NCBI GenBank assembly: GCA_947044365.1
Contig: OX345651.1
Location: 2,185,926-2,249,925 of the forward strand
From: Petrosia ficiformis
Taxonomy: Eukaryota > Porifera > Demospongiae > Haplosclerida > Petrosiidae
Reading direction: 5' to 3'
DNA length: 64,000 nucleotides
The position numbers were made by a program, and so were the translations under genes. This document shows, in pieces, positions 30,201 through 43,100 of this stretch (its first letter is position 1; each line of letters begins with the position of its first letter). Below the pieces are notes generated by a model. The model was not told the DNA's origin and searched no databases. It was given only the letters and a program-made list of their open reading frames with translations.

Positions 30201-33200
30201 CCGTTTCATGATTTCTGGTAGCAAAAAGGACATGAAAACATAACTTATCTTGTTTGAAGGCTGTCGCTGTTGAATCACAGCTTGAAATCAAGTATAATTG
30301 AAGTAGTGGCTACTATATACATGTACAACATCAAGATGGCTCAAAGCTTTAGCCATGACGGTCACTTTCTAGCTCCACCTATTTATACATTGTATTTTTA
30401 ATTCATGCACATAATTGAAGCCAAACTGTGTCTATTTACTTGATTAACGCTGAACTGTTGTTACGGAAATTATGTAGGACTGGCTATGCCAGGTAGAAGA
30501 ACCAAGTGTAGACTCTAGATGCAGACTACCTGTGAAACAAAGGACACTGATATTAGAAAAGGAGAATACGAGGAAGTTGCGAAGGAAACAGTGACTGAAC
30601 TTTTAAAGACCTGCCAATGTGAAGACACTTTACAAAACGTATATAGTAGATCAGAATAAATGGCCTTCATACTATTAACTCAGTAAGCAGATGTACATTC
30701 ACAGGCAGGTCCTTGAAAACTGTTAAAAAAAGCTGGAACTGGTGCTCAGCAAACAAATCAGTCATTGCTTCAGGCTTCCTCTATAACTTCTTCATACTCT
30801 CCTTTCTAATATCAGTGAACTATATGTTCGTGTATTTCCTCCTTTCATTTCACAGACAATCTGCATTTAGACTTAATTCTTTTATTTGACATGACATCCA
30901 TGAGATATGAGTGTGGTCAATATATTGTAATATGCTCTGTATTGCTTTTCAATTATTTATGTAGGAGTTGCACACTCCAACCCTTCGTTTTTTAATTGAT
31001 GCACTTCTGATTATATATTGGAGCATGCAATACACATTATGTATGCATGTACATGTACGTGCATGGTTTGCACAGGGTGCTTTGTTACCTCAGGGAGTGA
31101 CGACCCTGCCCAAAATCGTGTAGTCCCCGGCTCAGCTGACTTCGGCTGTCATTACCTGGTTAGGACCCCGTGCCAGGGTTACGGTGAAACCAAAGGCAGC
31201 AAGTCGGTAGATGGTGAAAAGGGCGAGCGGGCCGCCCTTTTCTGGGACAGCACTGCCCGCCCCGGTCGGGGAAGCCCCTAGAAAAGGTGAGGTAAACAAG
31301 GCTTGCTTCACATCAACCTGGTTGGCATACCACAGGCAACGGGCCTTCACAACAGCAGTGCAAAAAAGAAAACAAAGAAGACATACAAGTTCAATGTGGC
31401 GACATGGAATGTGAGAACAATGCTGGACTGTGACTCACAATCCGAACGAAGAACAGCCCTGATATCGAAGGAGCTCGCAAGATACACGATCGACGTTGCA
31501 GCTCTACAGGAGACTAGACTTGAGGGGCAAGAGCAAATCCAAGAAAGTACACATACTTTCTTTTGGATAGGACAGACAGCTGGAAGGCGGGATGCAGGTG
31601 TGGCCTTTGCTATTGCCGACAACATAGCAGGCAAGCTGTCCAGTCTTCCATGTGGAATCTCCGAAAGATTGATGCATCTCAGAATCCCCCTTGCAAAAGA
31701 GCGATTTCTGAGCATGATCAATGTGTATGTACCAACCATGACATATACTGATGAAGAAAAAGAAGGCTTCTATGAAGAGCTTGCTGCAGTCGTGGATGCT
31801 GTCCCTGTGTCAGATAAGCTGCTGATCCTGGGAGATTTCAACACCCGTGTTGGAAAGGATTACCGCACACACAGACGAGTGCTGCAATATGAACTCTAAT
31901 GGTGAACTGCTGCTGAACTTCTGCTCACAACGACAGTTATGCATCACTAACAGTTTCTTCAATCAACCGGATAAGAACTTTTACACCTGGATGCACGTGA
32001 GGTGTTATCAGCAAAGGCTATGCGTGGTGCCGAGTGCTCTACCGATCAATACCTAGTTCGGTCTCCGGTAAGACTGAAAGTCTCTCTTCCAAGAAGGTAA
32101 ACACGCAGTGCTGCCCCCAGGAAGCTTGATACTTCGATGCTAGTCTAGAGCAACCACCAGAAGACTTTTGTCTGTGCAATGGAGTCAGCCTTACAGGAGT
32201 CAAGCAACAACAGTCTCACTGAACTAGACAATATCAACAGCATGTGGAACAACATAAAGAATGTCATATATGAAACAGCTAGTAAAGTTCTTGGCTTTCC
32301 TAAGCGAAGGACGCCAGACTGGTTTCAGGATCATAATGCAGAAATCCAAGAGCTGCTTGCTGGCAAGCAAAGGGCTTACCTAAATCATCTAGCAAAGAAC
32401 TCTCTTGGCTGCAAGATGGCACTCCAAACTACTAAAGCAAAGGTGCAAAAGGAAATCAGGAGCATTAAGGACAATTGGTGGAGCAAAAAAGCTGCAGAAT
32501 TACAAACTCTGGCAGACAAGAATGACTCCCAAGGCCAGTTTACAGCCCTAAGGGCTATCTACGACCCTCGAACAAATGCAATAGCACCAGTGAAAACTGC
32601 TGACAGCAGGAGACTACTCACAGACAAGAAAGACATCACCGAGCATTGGAAAGAACATTTCAAGAACCTCCTGAACCAGCAAGACACTACTGATGAAAAT
32701 GCAACCTCTAAGCTGTGTGTTCGTCCAACAATGGACAAGCTGTCTGTCAACATTACTATGGGGGAACTGGAAAAGGCACCAAAAGAAACAAGAACAGGCA
32801 AAGCGCCGGGGCTAGACGGTATTCCTTCTGAAGTTAAGTAAAAAGGTGGACTGGCGCTTAAATCTCAGCTATTAGATCTCTACAATGCCTGCTGGCAGAA
32901 ACAACTACTCCCGCAGGATTTCAAAGATGCCCTCATTGTCACCATCTATAAGAAAAAAGGGGATAGAAATGAGTGTGGAAATCACCATGGAATATCATTA
33001 TTATCCATTGCTGGCAAGATACTTGCAAAGATAATGCTGAACAGGCTTAAAACAATTTCTGAAAGCATACTCCCAGAGAGCAAATGCAGCTTTAGAGCAG
33101 GCAGATCGACAGTGGACATGATCTTCACTCTCAGGCAACTCCAGGAAAAAGCTGTGGAACAACAACAGCCACTGTACACCATCTTTGTTGACTTCTCTAA

Positions 33201-36200
33201 AGCCTTTGACACTGTAGAGCTAAGACCAGAGTAAGAACTGTCTGTGTGAGAGAGCTACTGTATGCTGATGATTCTGCTCTCGTGGCAACGAATCCTGGTG
33301 ATATGCAGGAGATTGTAGACAGATTTCCTGCGGCTGCTACTCTGTTTGGCTTGAAAATCAATACCACCATCAACACTAACTGCGAACATAAAGCAGCTAT
33401 TACAATGAATGGGAATGCTTTGATGTGCTCAGATAACTTCACCTACTTGGGGAGTGCAGTTACTAGCATTAATTCCTCTGATTTAGAGATTGAGAAAAGA
33501 ACATAGTCTGCCTCCAAAGCCTTCAGCGCTCTACACAAGCGACTGTGGTCTCAGCATAAACGTGAAACTGCAAACAAAAATTAAAGTGTAAAACAATGCT
33601 GTCTTACCATCACTGCTGTACTCTACAGACACAATGATCCTATACAGAAGACACATTAAGCATTCCTTTGTATTGAGCAGCTTACATTCACTTCACAGAA
33701 CATGTCATACACAAGATCTTCACACATATTCATTTTGTTTGAACATCCCATAAAATAATATAACCTACAGTACAAGTCAATAAAAAGTCACCATACAGTA
33801 CAGTAATTACTCAGTAGTTTCATTTCCACACTACAGTAGTTCAACAGTAGTTTTGATAGTAATTGGTGTACTTGTCAATTGAACACCACAGTAGTGAGAC
33901 AGTAATTACTATACTATACTGACAGTAGAACTAAGGTAATTACTGTTACTGTATGGTGACATTTTATTGATATATACTGTACATTGCTCCACTCCAAGGG
34001 TTTGGCACTACTGTGCTTTTCATTAACCATGTAACTAAATTAGTGTGATACTATAACTATAACTAAAAGTGGTCATTATAGTCAAACATAAATAACACTA
34101 AACTGCATATAATGTACCTGTAATGTTTTTTGAGCTGTATCAACCAAATCAGACCTCACTTGTCTTAGAGAGTCTCTTAAAGTCTCTAGCTGACCTTCTT
34201 TCTCAACCAATTGACCTCTGAGTCTTTCTACTAGTTCACGAAGGTTCCTGGATGGAGCTATGAAATGAAAATGTACTTTACTATACATGTACCAGTATAA
34301 ACAATGCACATGATATTAGAGGAACATATATACATATAAGACCCAACAAAATAGAATATGCGTATACATTGTAATATACGTTTTTTAGCTGAATCCAAAG
34401 CAGCAGACAATTCTCCTTTTATAATATCAAGTTCTTCTTCTAACTCTGTGACCCTATCAGACTTCATTGAAAGAGTTCCTTGTAGTTCTAAACAAATAAA
34501 TTATGAAGTTACTTTTGCATTAACAATTAATTTTGTTTCTGCCATATTTCATATTAGCTAATACAGTAAACATACATGTACATGTACATGTATTCATAAT
34601 AGACATAGGAAAAGACTACAATACATATGACTGGAATGGATACCCAGTTATCCAGATACATGTAATTATGATAATTAACTGAACATCTGGATCTGTTTCT
34701 TCGTAATCTGGGTACTCGTTTAATGTTTATGCTTATGCAGAAACCAAACACGTAAAATCAAAATTGCAATAAAATGATAACAATTAAGTGATAGAAGTCT
34801 TTCTCTGTGTCTCTGTAGAGTGTAAACCAATTGTTAAAAACACAAATGTTGTTCAGATAAACACTGATAGAGAGGGGAGGGTTGGGATCCCACCAAAGAT
34901 GTCTTTAACCCCTAGTGCCAGACTATCTGTGTCAAAGGTCCAGTGGCAACAAAGCATCAAAGCATATGGATATGTTAACAGTTAAGATTGTTAAATACAA
35001 TTTACATGTATGACACTGCTTTAATAATTTCACCAGTAAAGTTTCAATGAACAACAGAAACATAAAGTCTATGGAGGAAAATATTCCATCTACATGTATC
35101 AATGTGTGCCAGCAGCTATAGAGTGGTCAGCTGTCTGTCTGTCAGAATACAGGCAATCAAAACTGTTGACAGCAAGCACATTAGTCATGCTGCCTCTGTT
35201 TGTCACCACATTCTCTTAATATCCAAAACACACAATATAGTTTCAGCATAATAATAATTATTATATAGTCAAGTATAGTCTGTTTTCTTGTCAATAATTG
35301 TTCTTGTTTCCCATTCACACTTGCTGTGAAGATCCATTCTAGCACTAGTAACTGTTAAGTTTGCAAATAATGTGAATTATATTAAACAAGATTATTGAAT
35401 TAGTATCCATTCCTATTCTGAATGAAATCCATGAATGTACCTTTAATTTCCAAGTTATGTTTGTGCTTCAGATGAGATCTCTCTTTCTTCATTTCCTCTT
35501 CTCTACTATTAAACTCTCTCTTCTCACATTCCCTTCTTTCCTTTAGCTCAGTTAATTGTTGAGTCAGGTTGTCGTTAGAGGATTCTAATTCCTATAAATT
35601 ATAATGAATACCTCATTATGTAGTGTACATGTGTGTGCTGTGTTAAATTATTACAAATGGGCTTGTAAAAAATCACTTTTATTATATACAAATTAGATGA
35701 TGCTACTGTCATAATTCAATAAATAGCTGTTGCTCTGAGGTTGACAGTTAACTTTGAATATTGTGAAAATATATGTACTTCCATAACATTTGAACATGTT
35801 GTGTTCCTCCCTACACAACATTACACCCCTCTAAATTATTCTTATTGACACATTTATGAAAGAATATTCCTCTGATTACACCAAAACATAATTATGTTAC
35901 AAACACCACTTCACTAGATGTACAAGTATTTACATGTGCTGTATGGCTTGTGTGTTTGTTCTACCTTAACAACATCTTCCAGTTGAGTCAGTTTCATTAA
36001 CAGTTGTTGTTTGATGATATGATCATCATTAGATGTGTCCCTTAATTTAAACTGTTGTAATCTCGTAAGTGCTAAAGAGAAAATATCAAAATCATGATTA
36101 CAAAACAATAAATGGATCTGTTCAAGAACAGGATACATACAAAGTACATGTACATCACTGATAGAACAAGTACATGTACATGTACATCACTGGTAGAACA

Positions 36201-37119
36201 AGTACATGTACATCACTGATAGAACAAGTGCATGTACATCACTGATAGAACAAGTACATGTACATCACTGATAGAACAAGTACATGTATATCACTGATAG
36301 GAAAACACATCATCAGTTGCCTTCCTGTGCATTGCATTAATCTTGTGTTCTCGTCCCCACAGCAGTACTACATTACACTACATGTAGTTTGCTTTGATTT
36401 ATGGAACCATACTGAAACTGAAGTCACTCCTTGCATCACAGAAACTAATGGCTAGCAATTAATGATTATTATATGTTAAGCTCAATAATCTAGTCTACCC
36501 TTCCTGTCCCACTTAGTTCTTTCTTTCTTTAAATCTTGTTTCATTTCTTTTAAATATCCTTAAACCTTTCCTGTGTCTAGTGTGCTACCATATTTTAGGT
36601 TTCATACATGTACATGTACCCATACATGTACACATACACATGTACACATACACATGTACATGTACACATACATGTAGCAGTTGGTATAATGCTATTCAGT
36701 AGCACAGATAAGCAAGTGCAATGGTATCTTCCTGGTTACCTTCACCAAAATATATGCTGAAGCTTTAGAGAAAATCACACAGATAATTTTTTATATACAG
36801 TACATACATGTGTACATGTGTATAGAGATATACACATGTTATGCCTGTGCTTTGTTAATTCATTTAGCAATACAATATAATACACTTTATTCTACCATTA
36901 GTCTTTGTTTCCAATTCTCTTGATAGTGAGTCTATTTCTTGTCTGTGTTTCTCTTCACTATGATAATGCTCTTTTCTATTTTCTTGTAACAGATGTTGAT
37001 ATCTTTCCAATTGACCTTCTTTGTGAGTGAGTTGAGCCTAAGAGAAATATATATAATAAGTTTTGTATGTGTACATGTGTGTGTACATGTATGTGATAAT
37101 TAATAGGCATTACATGTAT

Positions 37120-37161
<42 letters not shown>

Positions 37162-40100
37162 GTATTTGTTCAATGGTATGTGTAGCAATTTCAATAGCTC
37201 TTTCAGTGTGTCCTTCTCTCTCATTACCCTCTGAGGTCAGTTTCTTCTCCATTACACTAACACTACGTTCTAACTCATATATTTTCTTATCTTTATCAAT
37301 CAAATCATCCTTAGCTATCCTCAGAGAGGTGTCTAGCTGTGAGCTCAGATCTTCAGCCCTTTTCAAAGCCATGTGTAGCTCCTGACATTGAGTTCGATAT
37401 CTTGACATTTCAGTTTCAAGATGTGCTATTTTTCTTGAATGTGCGGAAGGTTCAATCTACAAAAGAACACTTAGCAAGTACAGCAGTATGTAAGAATTAA
37501 TTAACTTTCATTACAATGTCATACTCCAAAGTGAACATTTTCAGAGTATATTAAGGTCGCGCTCGGGCAAAATATATGAATATTCATTAGTTACTACTTA
37601 TTATTATATCTCAAGAACTACATGTATTTCACTTTTTTGATTCATTTTTGTACAATTTATATATCTCAAGATGTACTAACTCCAGAGAAAATTTTACATG
37701 TAGATGAAATCTACAATGTGAGTAGGCGATCGACAATTATGGAAGTGTAAGGTACATTTTTCTCCGTCTGTGTAGTAGATAATGAAACAAAACTTGCTGT
37801 CAGCACTCAACTCACTAAGATCTGAAAACGTACAGAACAGATTTGTAGTACAGAACAGATTTGTAGTACAATTTCTAGATCAGCATGTTCTCTACTATGT
37901 CGTGTATCTCATCGCTATACATCATCAAAGAAAGATCAGAGAAGAAAACCGCTCTGTACGATTTTAGTCACACATCCTGAAGTACTGTATGAAATATCAA
38001 AGCTATACATTGAATAAGAAAACAGAAACATGTACCTTAAAAGCATGTGTTAACTTACCTAATTACAATCTGCACTTTAACCAGAAACTACGCATGGAAT
38101 TTCATTATCATCATAGAGTGTGTATACACATTTCGGCATACTTACATGTACACAATGTAGCTTACCATAGACCGACAAATATGAATGAAAAACTAAATTA
38201 TGAATATCATGAATAAAACGGAATATGTTTAACGGGCACTTTTCTGGCTTCCCGAGCGCCACCTTAATACATGTACACATGTATTAAGATATTTTGGTTA
38301 TACAACAATTGTAACACTATTTTTTGGAGTATCACATCCCTATACAGTACCTGACTTTATTAAGTATTCATACTATGATGGAGCTAGACTTTAATAAGGT
38401 GGTTGTCAAACTGTTCTTCAAAGTACTACTTTCCACCTTAATCATAGTGATGTGTGAGTTCCTTGTACATTTGTATGTGAAACTATATAAGATGTAATAC
38501 TGTATAGTACACCATGTACATTCAGAGTACAGTACGTGTACTTCCCTCACAGGGCACACTGCCATCAATGGAAATACAGTAAAACAGTTAATAACATCAG
38601 GTACTGTACATAACAAGGGAAATGATAGTATACAGTACATACATGTACTCCTTTGCTTTTGTCGTCTCTGTTTATTTTCACTTTCTCATCTTTGTTGCTC
38701 TCCATTTTCATAATTCCATCTTGTGAAGACAATTGATCAACTTTCGTTTTCAGCTCATTCTCTCTTTCTTCCCAAGACAGTAACAGTTCTTCATATTCCT
38801 GTATGTATATACATGTAATTAAAATACATGTAAAATGTAATTATGACTATGGATACAAAAAGGGAATCTTTATAATTTCATTTAAACACATACATGTACA
38901 TGTACATGTACGTTGAATTGCTTGCTATTCGGCCAATTTGTATGGGAGTTACATGTAAATGGCTAAATAATGAACATTAACATTAATCATCAAAAGTCCC
39001 TGTTTTGCATTTGTCATCAATATATATATATAGTTATAAACAACTCACACAATTGTTTTCAGATAATAAGTGAAATGGATACATTCATCTTACCTTGGTA
39101 GATTGTACAAGTCTTTGTTCCAGTGTAACAGAATTCCTTTCACAAGAAGAAATCCCTTCATGAAGATGTCTAACTTTTTCTTGTAGTCTAGTGATAGTTC
39201 TTTGTTGTTGTAATTCTTTGAGTCTCATTTCCCCCAATTTAGAATGCCATTCAGTGATTTTCACTGCTGTATCAGAATTATCCTATTATAATGTTATGAA
39301 ATAGAATCTTCTATTTGTTGCCAAGTCTGAATAATTCTACATGTAGTCATGAGTCAGGTCCAACTTTGCCATCAAAGGCTAAGATTACTTTGATACTGAT
39401 TGAACCCTAACCACAAGGGAACCCTAACCTACCCCTAACCCCACCCTAAATGAACCACATAATGATATTCATGAGATTTTGATGGCAAACTTGGACATTA
39501 TTGATAGAATCAGCCAATACTGAACTACACCAGCAGTAGTAAGGTTACAATATAAAGGTAAATACATGTAGTACATGCATTTTCCTCCTATAGATACAAC
39601 ATTAGAAAAAAGGAATAAATGAGTATTTAGCAAACCTTTAATGTAGTGATTAATTCCTGAAGGTTTCTTTGTTGAATTTCTAGTTCTAAAACTTTATCAT
39701 CTACCTTCTCTCTCTCTTTCTTTAGTTCTTGTAACTCTTTTTGTGCAGTCTCTCTATCTTCTTTAGCCTGAGAGAGAAGAGATGAAAACCTTTCTTGATC
39801 TGTAAGCATAGTAGTACCAGAATACTTTCTGTGGAGTGCCTATAGAAGAGGAGACAATATAAACACATGTTTTTTAATTAATTAATTACAGAGCTCTTTG
39901 TTCAATCATAACACATTATGCAGATATATTAGTCTCATCCCCAGCCGCCCACACGTTTAATACATGAAAGGGCGTCTGGTGACTTTGGTTGGATTTCTTG
40001 GATTTAAACCAGTGATACATCACAACACGTCACAATAACCATAACATGTGTAAACTAAAAATGCCGAAGAACCGATGTAAGTTGGGCTGTGAGTTACTAG

Positions 40101-43100
40101 TATCTCATGGAAGGAGAATAATGGAAAGTAGTGTTGCGGTGTGTCAGTTTATGGAATTTTGTACTCAATTTGATATTGCAAAAGATTGTAAAACATATAT
40201 GTGCCGAAAGTGTTTAAGATTTTTTTGCTCTGGGGTCGATTAATAGATTTCAAGGAGAATAAAAGAGCTATTAACAGCTTCAGATAAAAGGAACAGTACA
40301 GCCTAGTTGTGATAACAACACTTCACTGTTCTCCATTTTGATAAACAACATGTGATGCATACGGCTAAAAGAAATCTGATTGGTTGAGCCGAAAATCTGG
40401 GTTAGATCCAAGAAATTCGACCAAAGTCACCAAACGCCCTTTCACGTATTAAACGTGTGGGCAGCTGGGGACGAGACTACAGATATATATACACTGTACT
40501 ATCCTCAATGGAGTATTACACCAGTGATAGATGTATGAATGGATGAATAGATTATCAGAATATATTGAGAAAAAATATCCCTGTGATTGCTTTGCAATTG
40601 CTGTCATTCATTGCTGATGGCAGTAGTGTCTCTATTTGTTTCTCTGTAGATACATGTACATGTCAATAAGCTGTATTCTTCCAGAATGTTCCCAGACACT
40701 GGTCTGTAGATTGGTGTACATCCTCTCATGCACCACACCCATTAATTGACCAGAATAATGTAACTTCTTTACCTACTATGCAATGCATATAGATTAACTC
40801 TCTCAGTAAACAGTTATAAAGATGGCCCTGTAGGCCATGAACATTTAATCAAATGTGTAAAATGGCTGGATTACTCAATGGCATGGATTCCCAACAATTA
40901 TAAATAAATAGATAAATTGATAAATGGAGGAAAGGTTGAATAATTTATAGATTCACAAAATGAATTAGATGAATTGATACATGTACATGTACATTAGGTA
41001 TGAGTGGATGGACATACATGTATGTTAAATGTTTGGTAATAGTACTTTTGTACAATGCATCAGTACTATACATACATGTATATATAGGACATGACAATGT
41101 ATAGTACAATGTACATGTATATACATGATGGAATGTACAGTGTACATGTACACTTAAAGGTTAATAGAATGATGAAAAGCTTCTTACTTGTAACAAACCA
41201 TTCAAACGTTGTATTCTGGAAATATACCGCATCTTCATTCTATGAATTTCATCTTCCTTCTCTCCACATTGTTGCTGTGTTTTCAGAAGTTGTGTTTCTA
41301 CTTCTAAATGCTTTAATTGAGCGACTTGTAACTTTCTCACAACTCTGCCTTCACTCCTCTACAGTGAAAGTATGGAATGCTACTGTTCAAACTATTACCC
41401 TAACATGCAATATTTATTTCTAACAGATTGTCTTTGAAATATAATTAGGGCTGAAACCAATAATTATTCATTTATCAGGATATTTGTTCATTATTTTGGT
41501 ATTCGAATGTATGTTTTCGCATGTTTATTTTAGTTTATAGTTGTACGTATCTAGTTAAGTTTAAAAGGTACAAGAGCAGAGGACAAAAAATAACATAACT
41601 GATACTTTTGGTCAAAACATTTATATAATTACTATTAATATAAATGAATAATTAATTAAACTATATCGTGATATGCGATATATCGCGATATAAACAGTCA
41701 CGACATACGATATAAAATTTTCTATATCGTGACAGTACTAATGTACACTCCAATGCCTTAGCTTTTACATTGATGCAGTCTAAATCATACAAATGTACTG
41801 TAGAAATAAACGAGGAAGTGCTTATTAACACATCAGTTATTAACATGTACACATAATCATGTTATTTCTCTTATTTAATCTTCAAGTACATGTACATTTT
41901 ATAGATTGCTGAACACTCCTTTCTGCTCATAAGCAGGTTCTTACACTCATCTATATTATACATTTACCTTTACTATTAGTAGTTGTTGTTGTAACTGGCC
42001 AATAATAGTCTTATGATCATTTTCACTTGATAATTCAACTATTTGTTGTTTCAAAGCCTCAATTTCTTTCTCTTTGTCATCTTTCTTCTCTTGAGATAGT
42101 TCTAACTGATGTTCTATAAACTCATACTTCTCTTTTGAAAAAGAATTATCTTGTTTAAGTTTTGCTAGTGACTTCTCAAGATTATTAATATGAGTTTCAA
42201 GCTGTGATTGAACTTGTGAATCAATAGAATCTGTGAATTAATAATTTTAATAACTACATGTATTTCTGTTCATTGTACAAATACAAGTACATGTACATGT
42301 GTGTATTTATTGTTCATATTTACAGATTTTTGTTGAAATATCGTAAATTTAACAAAACTGACAAATTTTATACCTCACACTAGTACATAATGATAATAAT
42401 TTATTTATTTCAGTAATAATAAACATATTTTTATACCTTATATACAGTGTACTTAAAAAGTAGTCAGAAAAATTAAAGTGGATGAAGAAAGCAGTTTAAT
42501 AATAATATAATAGTTGTACAGTAATCAGTGTTCTCAATAGCACATTTTTAAAAGGCTTTGTCAACTTCCATGTGAATGTGCTTTGGTTGTTTAACAAAAT
42601 CGCTAATGTACAATGTACATATTATATGTGCATGTGTATATTGACCCTAGCTTCCTTTTTCCAACTATTAGAGTCTAAAAAATCCAACCTATTCTTCTTG
42701 TGTGGCATTATGAATGATATATCTAGCAAAATTGTGGTTACATATGTGTGGGTGTGGTTGTGGTGATTAGTTTATCAATTACATGTACATGTATGTGCTA
42801 TTTGCATAATTATTTCTAAAAAGAAAACTGGTTGTAACTACATTGTAATTCTAGAAATGCATTTACTATAATATCTTCAGGATACAGACACTTGCTGAAT
42901 CTACGTAGATCATAACATGTACAAACAGTATTCTTGTACACTAATATATACATGTACTATACATATACTATATGGACATTGTACATGATTGTGTAGTTAT
43001 GGCAATTTCAATATATACTCACTTGCAAGTTTCATTCTCAACTCATCTTCTCCAGCTCTTGATTCAGCTAATGCTAGACTAAGTTCCTCCACTCTAGTAT

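Noticed and set aside
37128..37408. Plus-strand CVCV frame and minus-strand HTHTHT extension
   Set aside because: Both are readings of the CA/TG microsatellite; the exon ends at 37160 with a proper donor and in register with exon 21.
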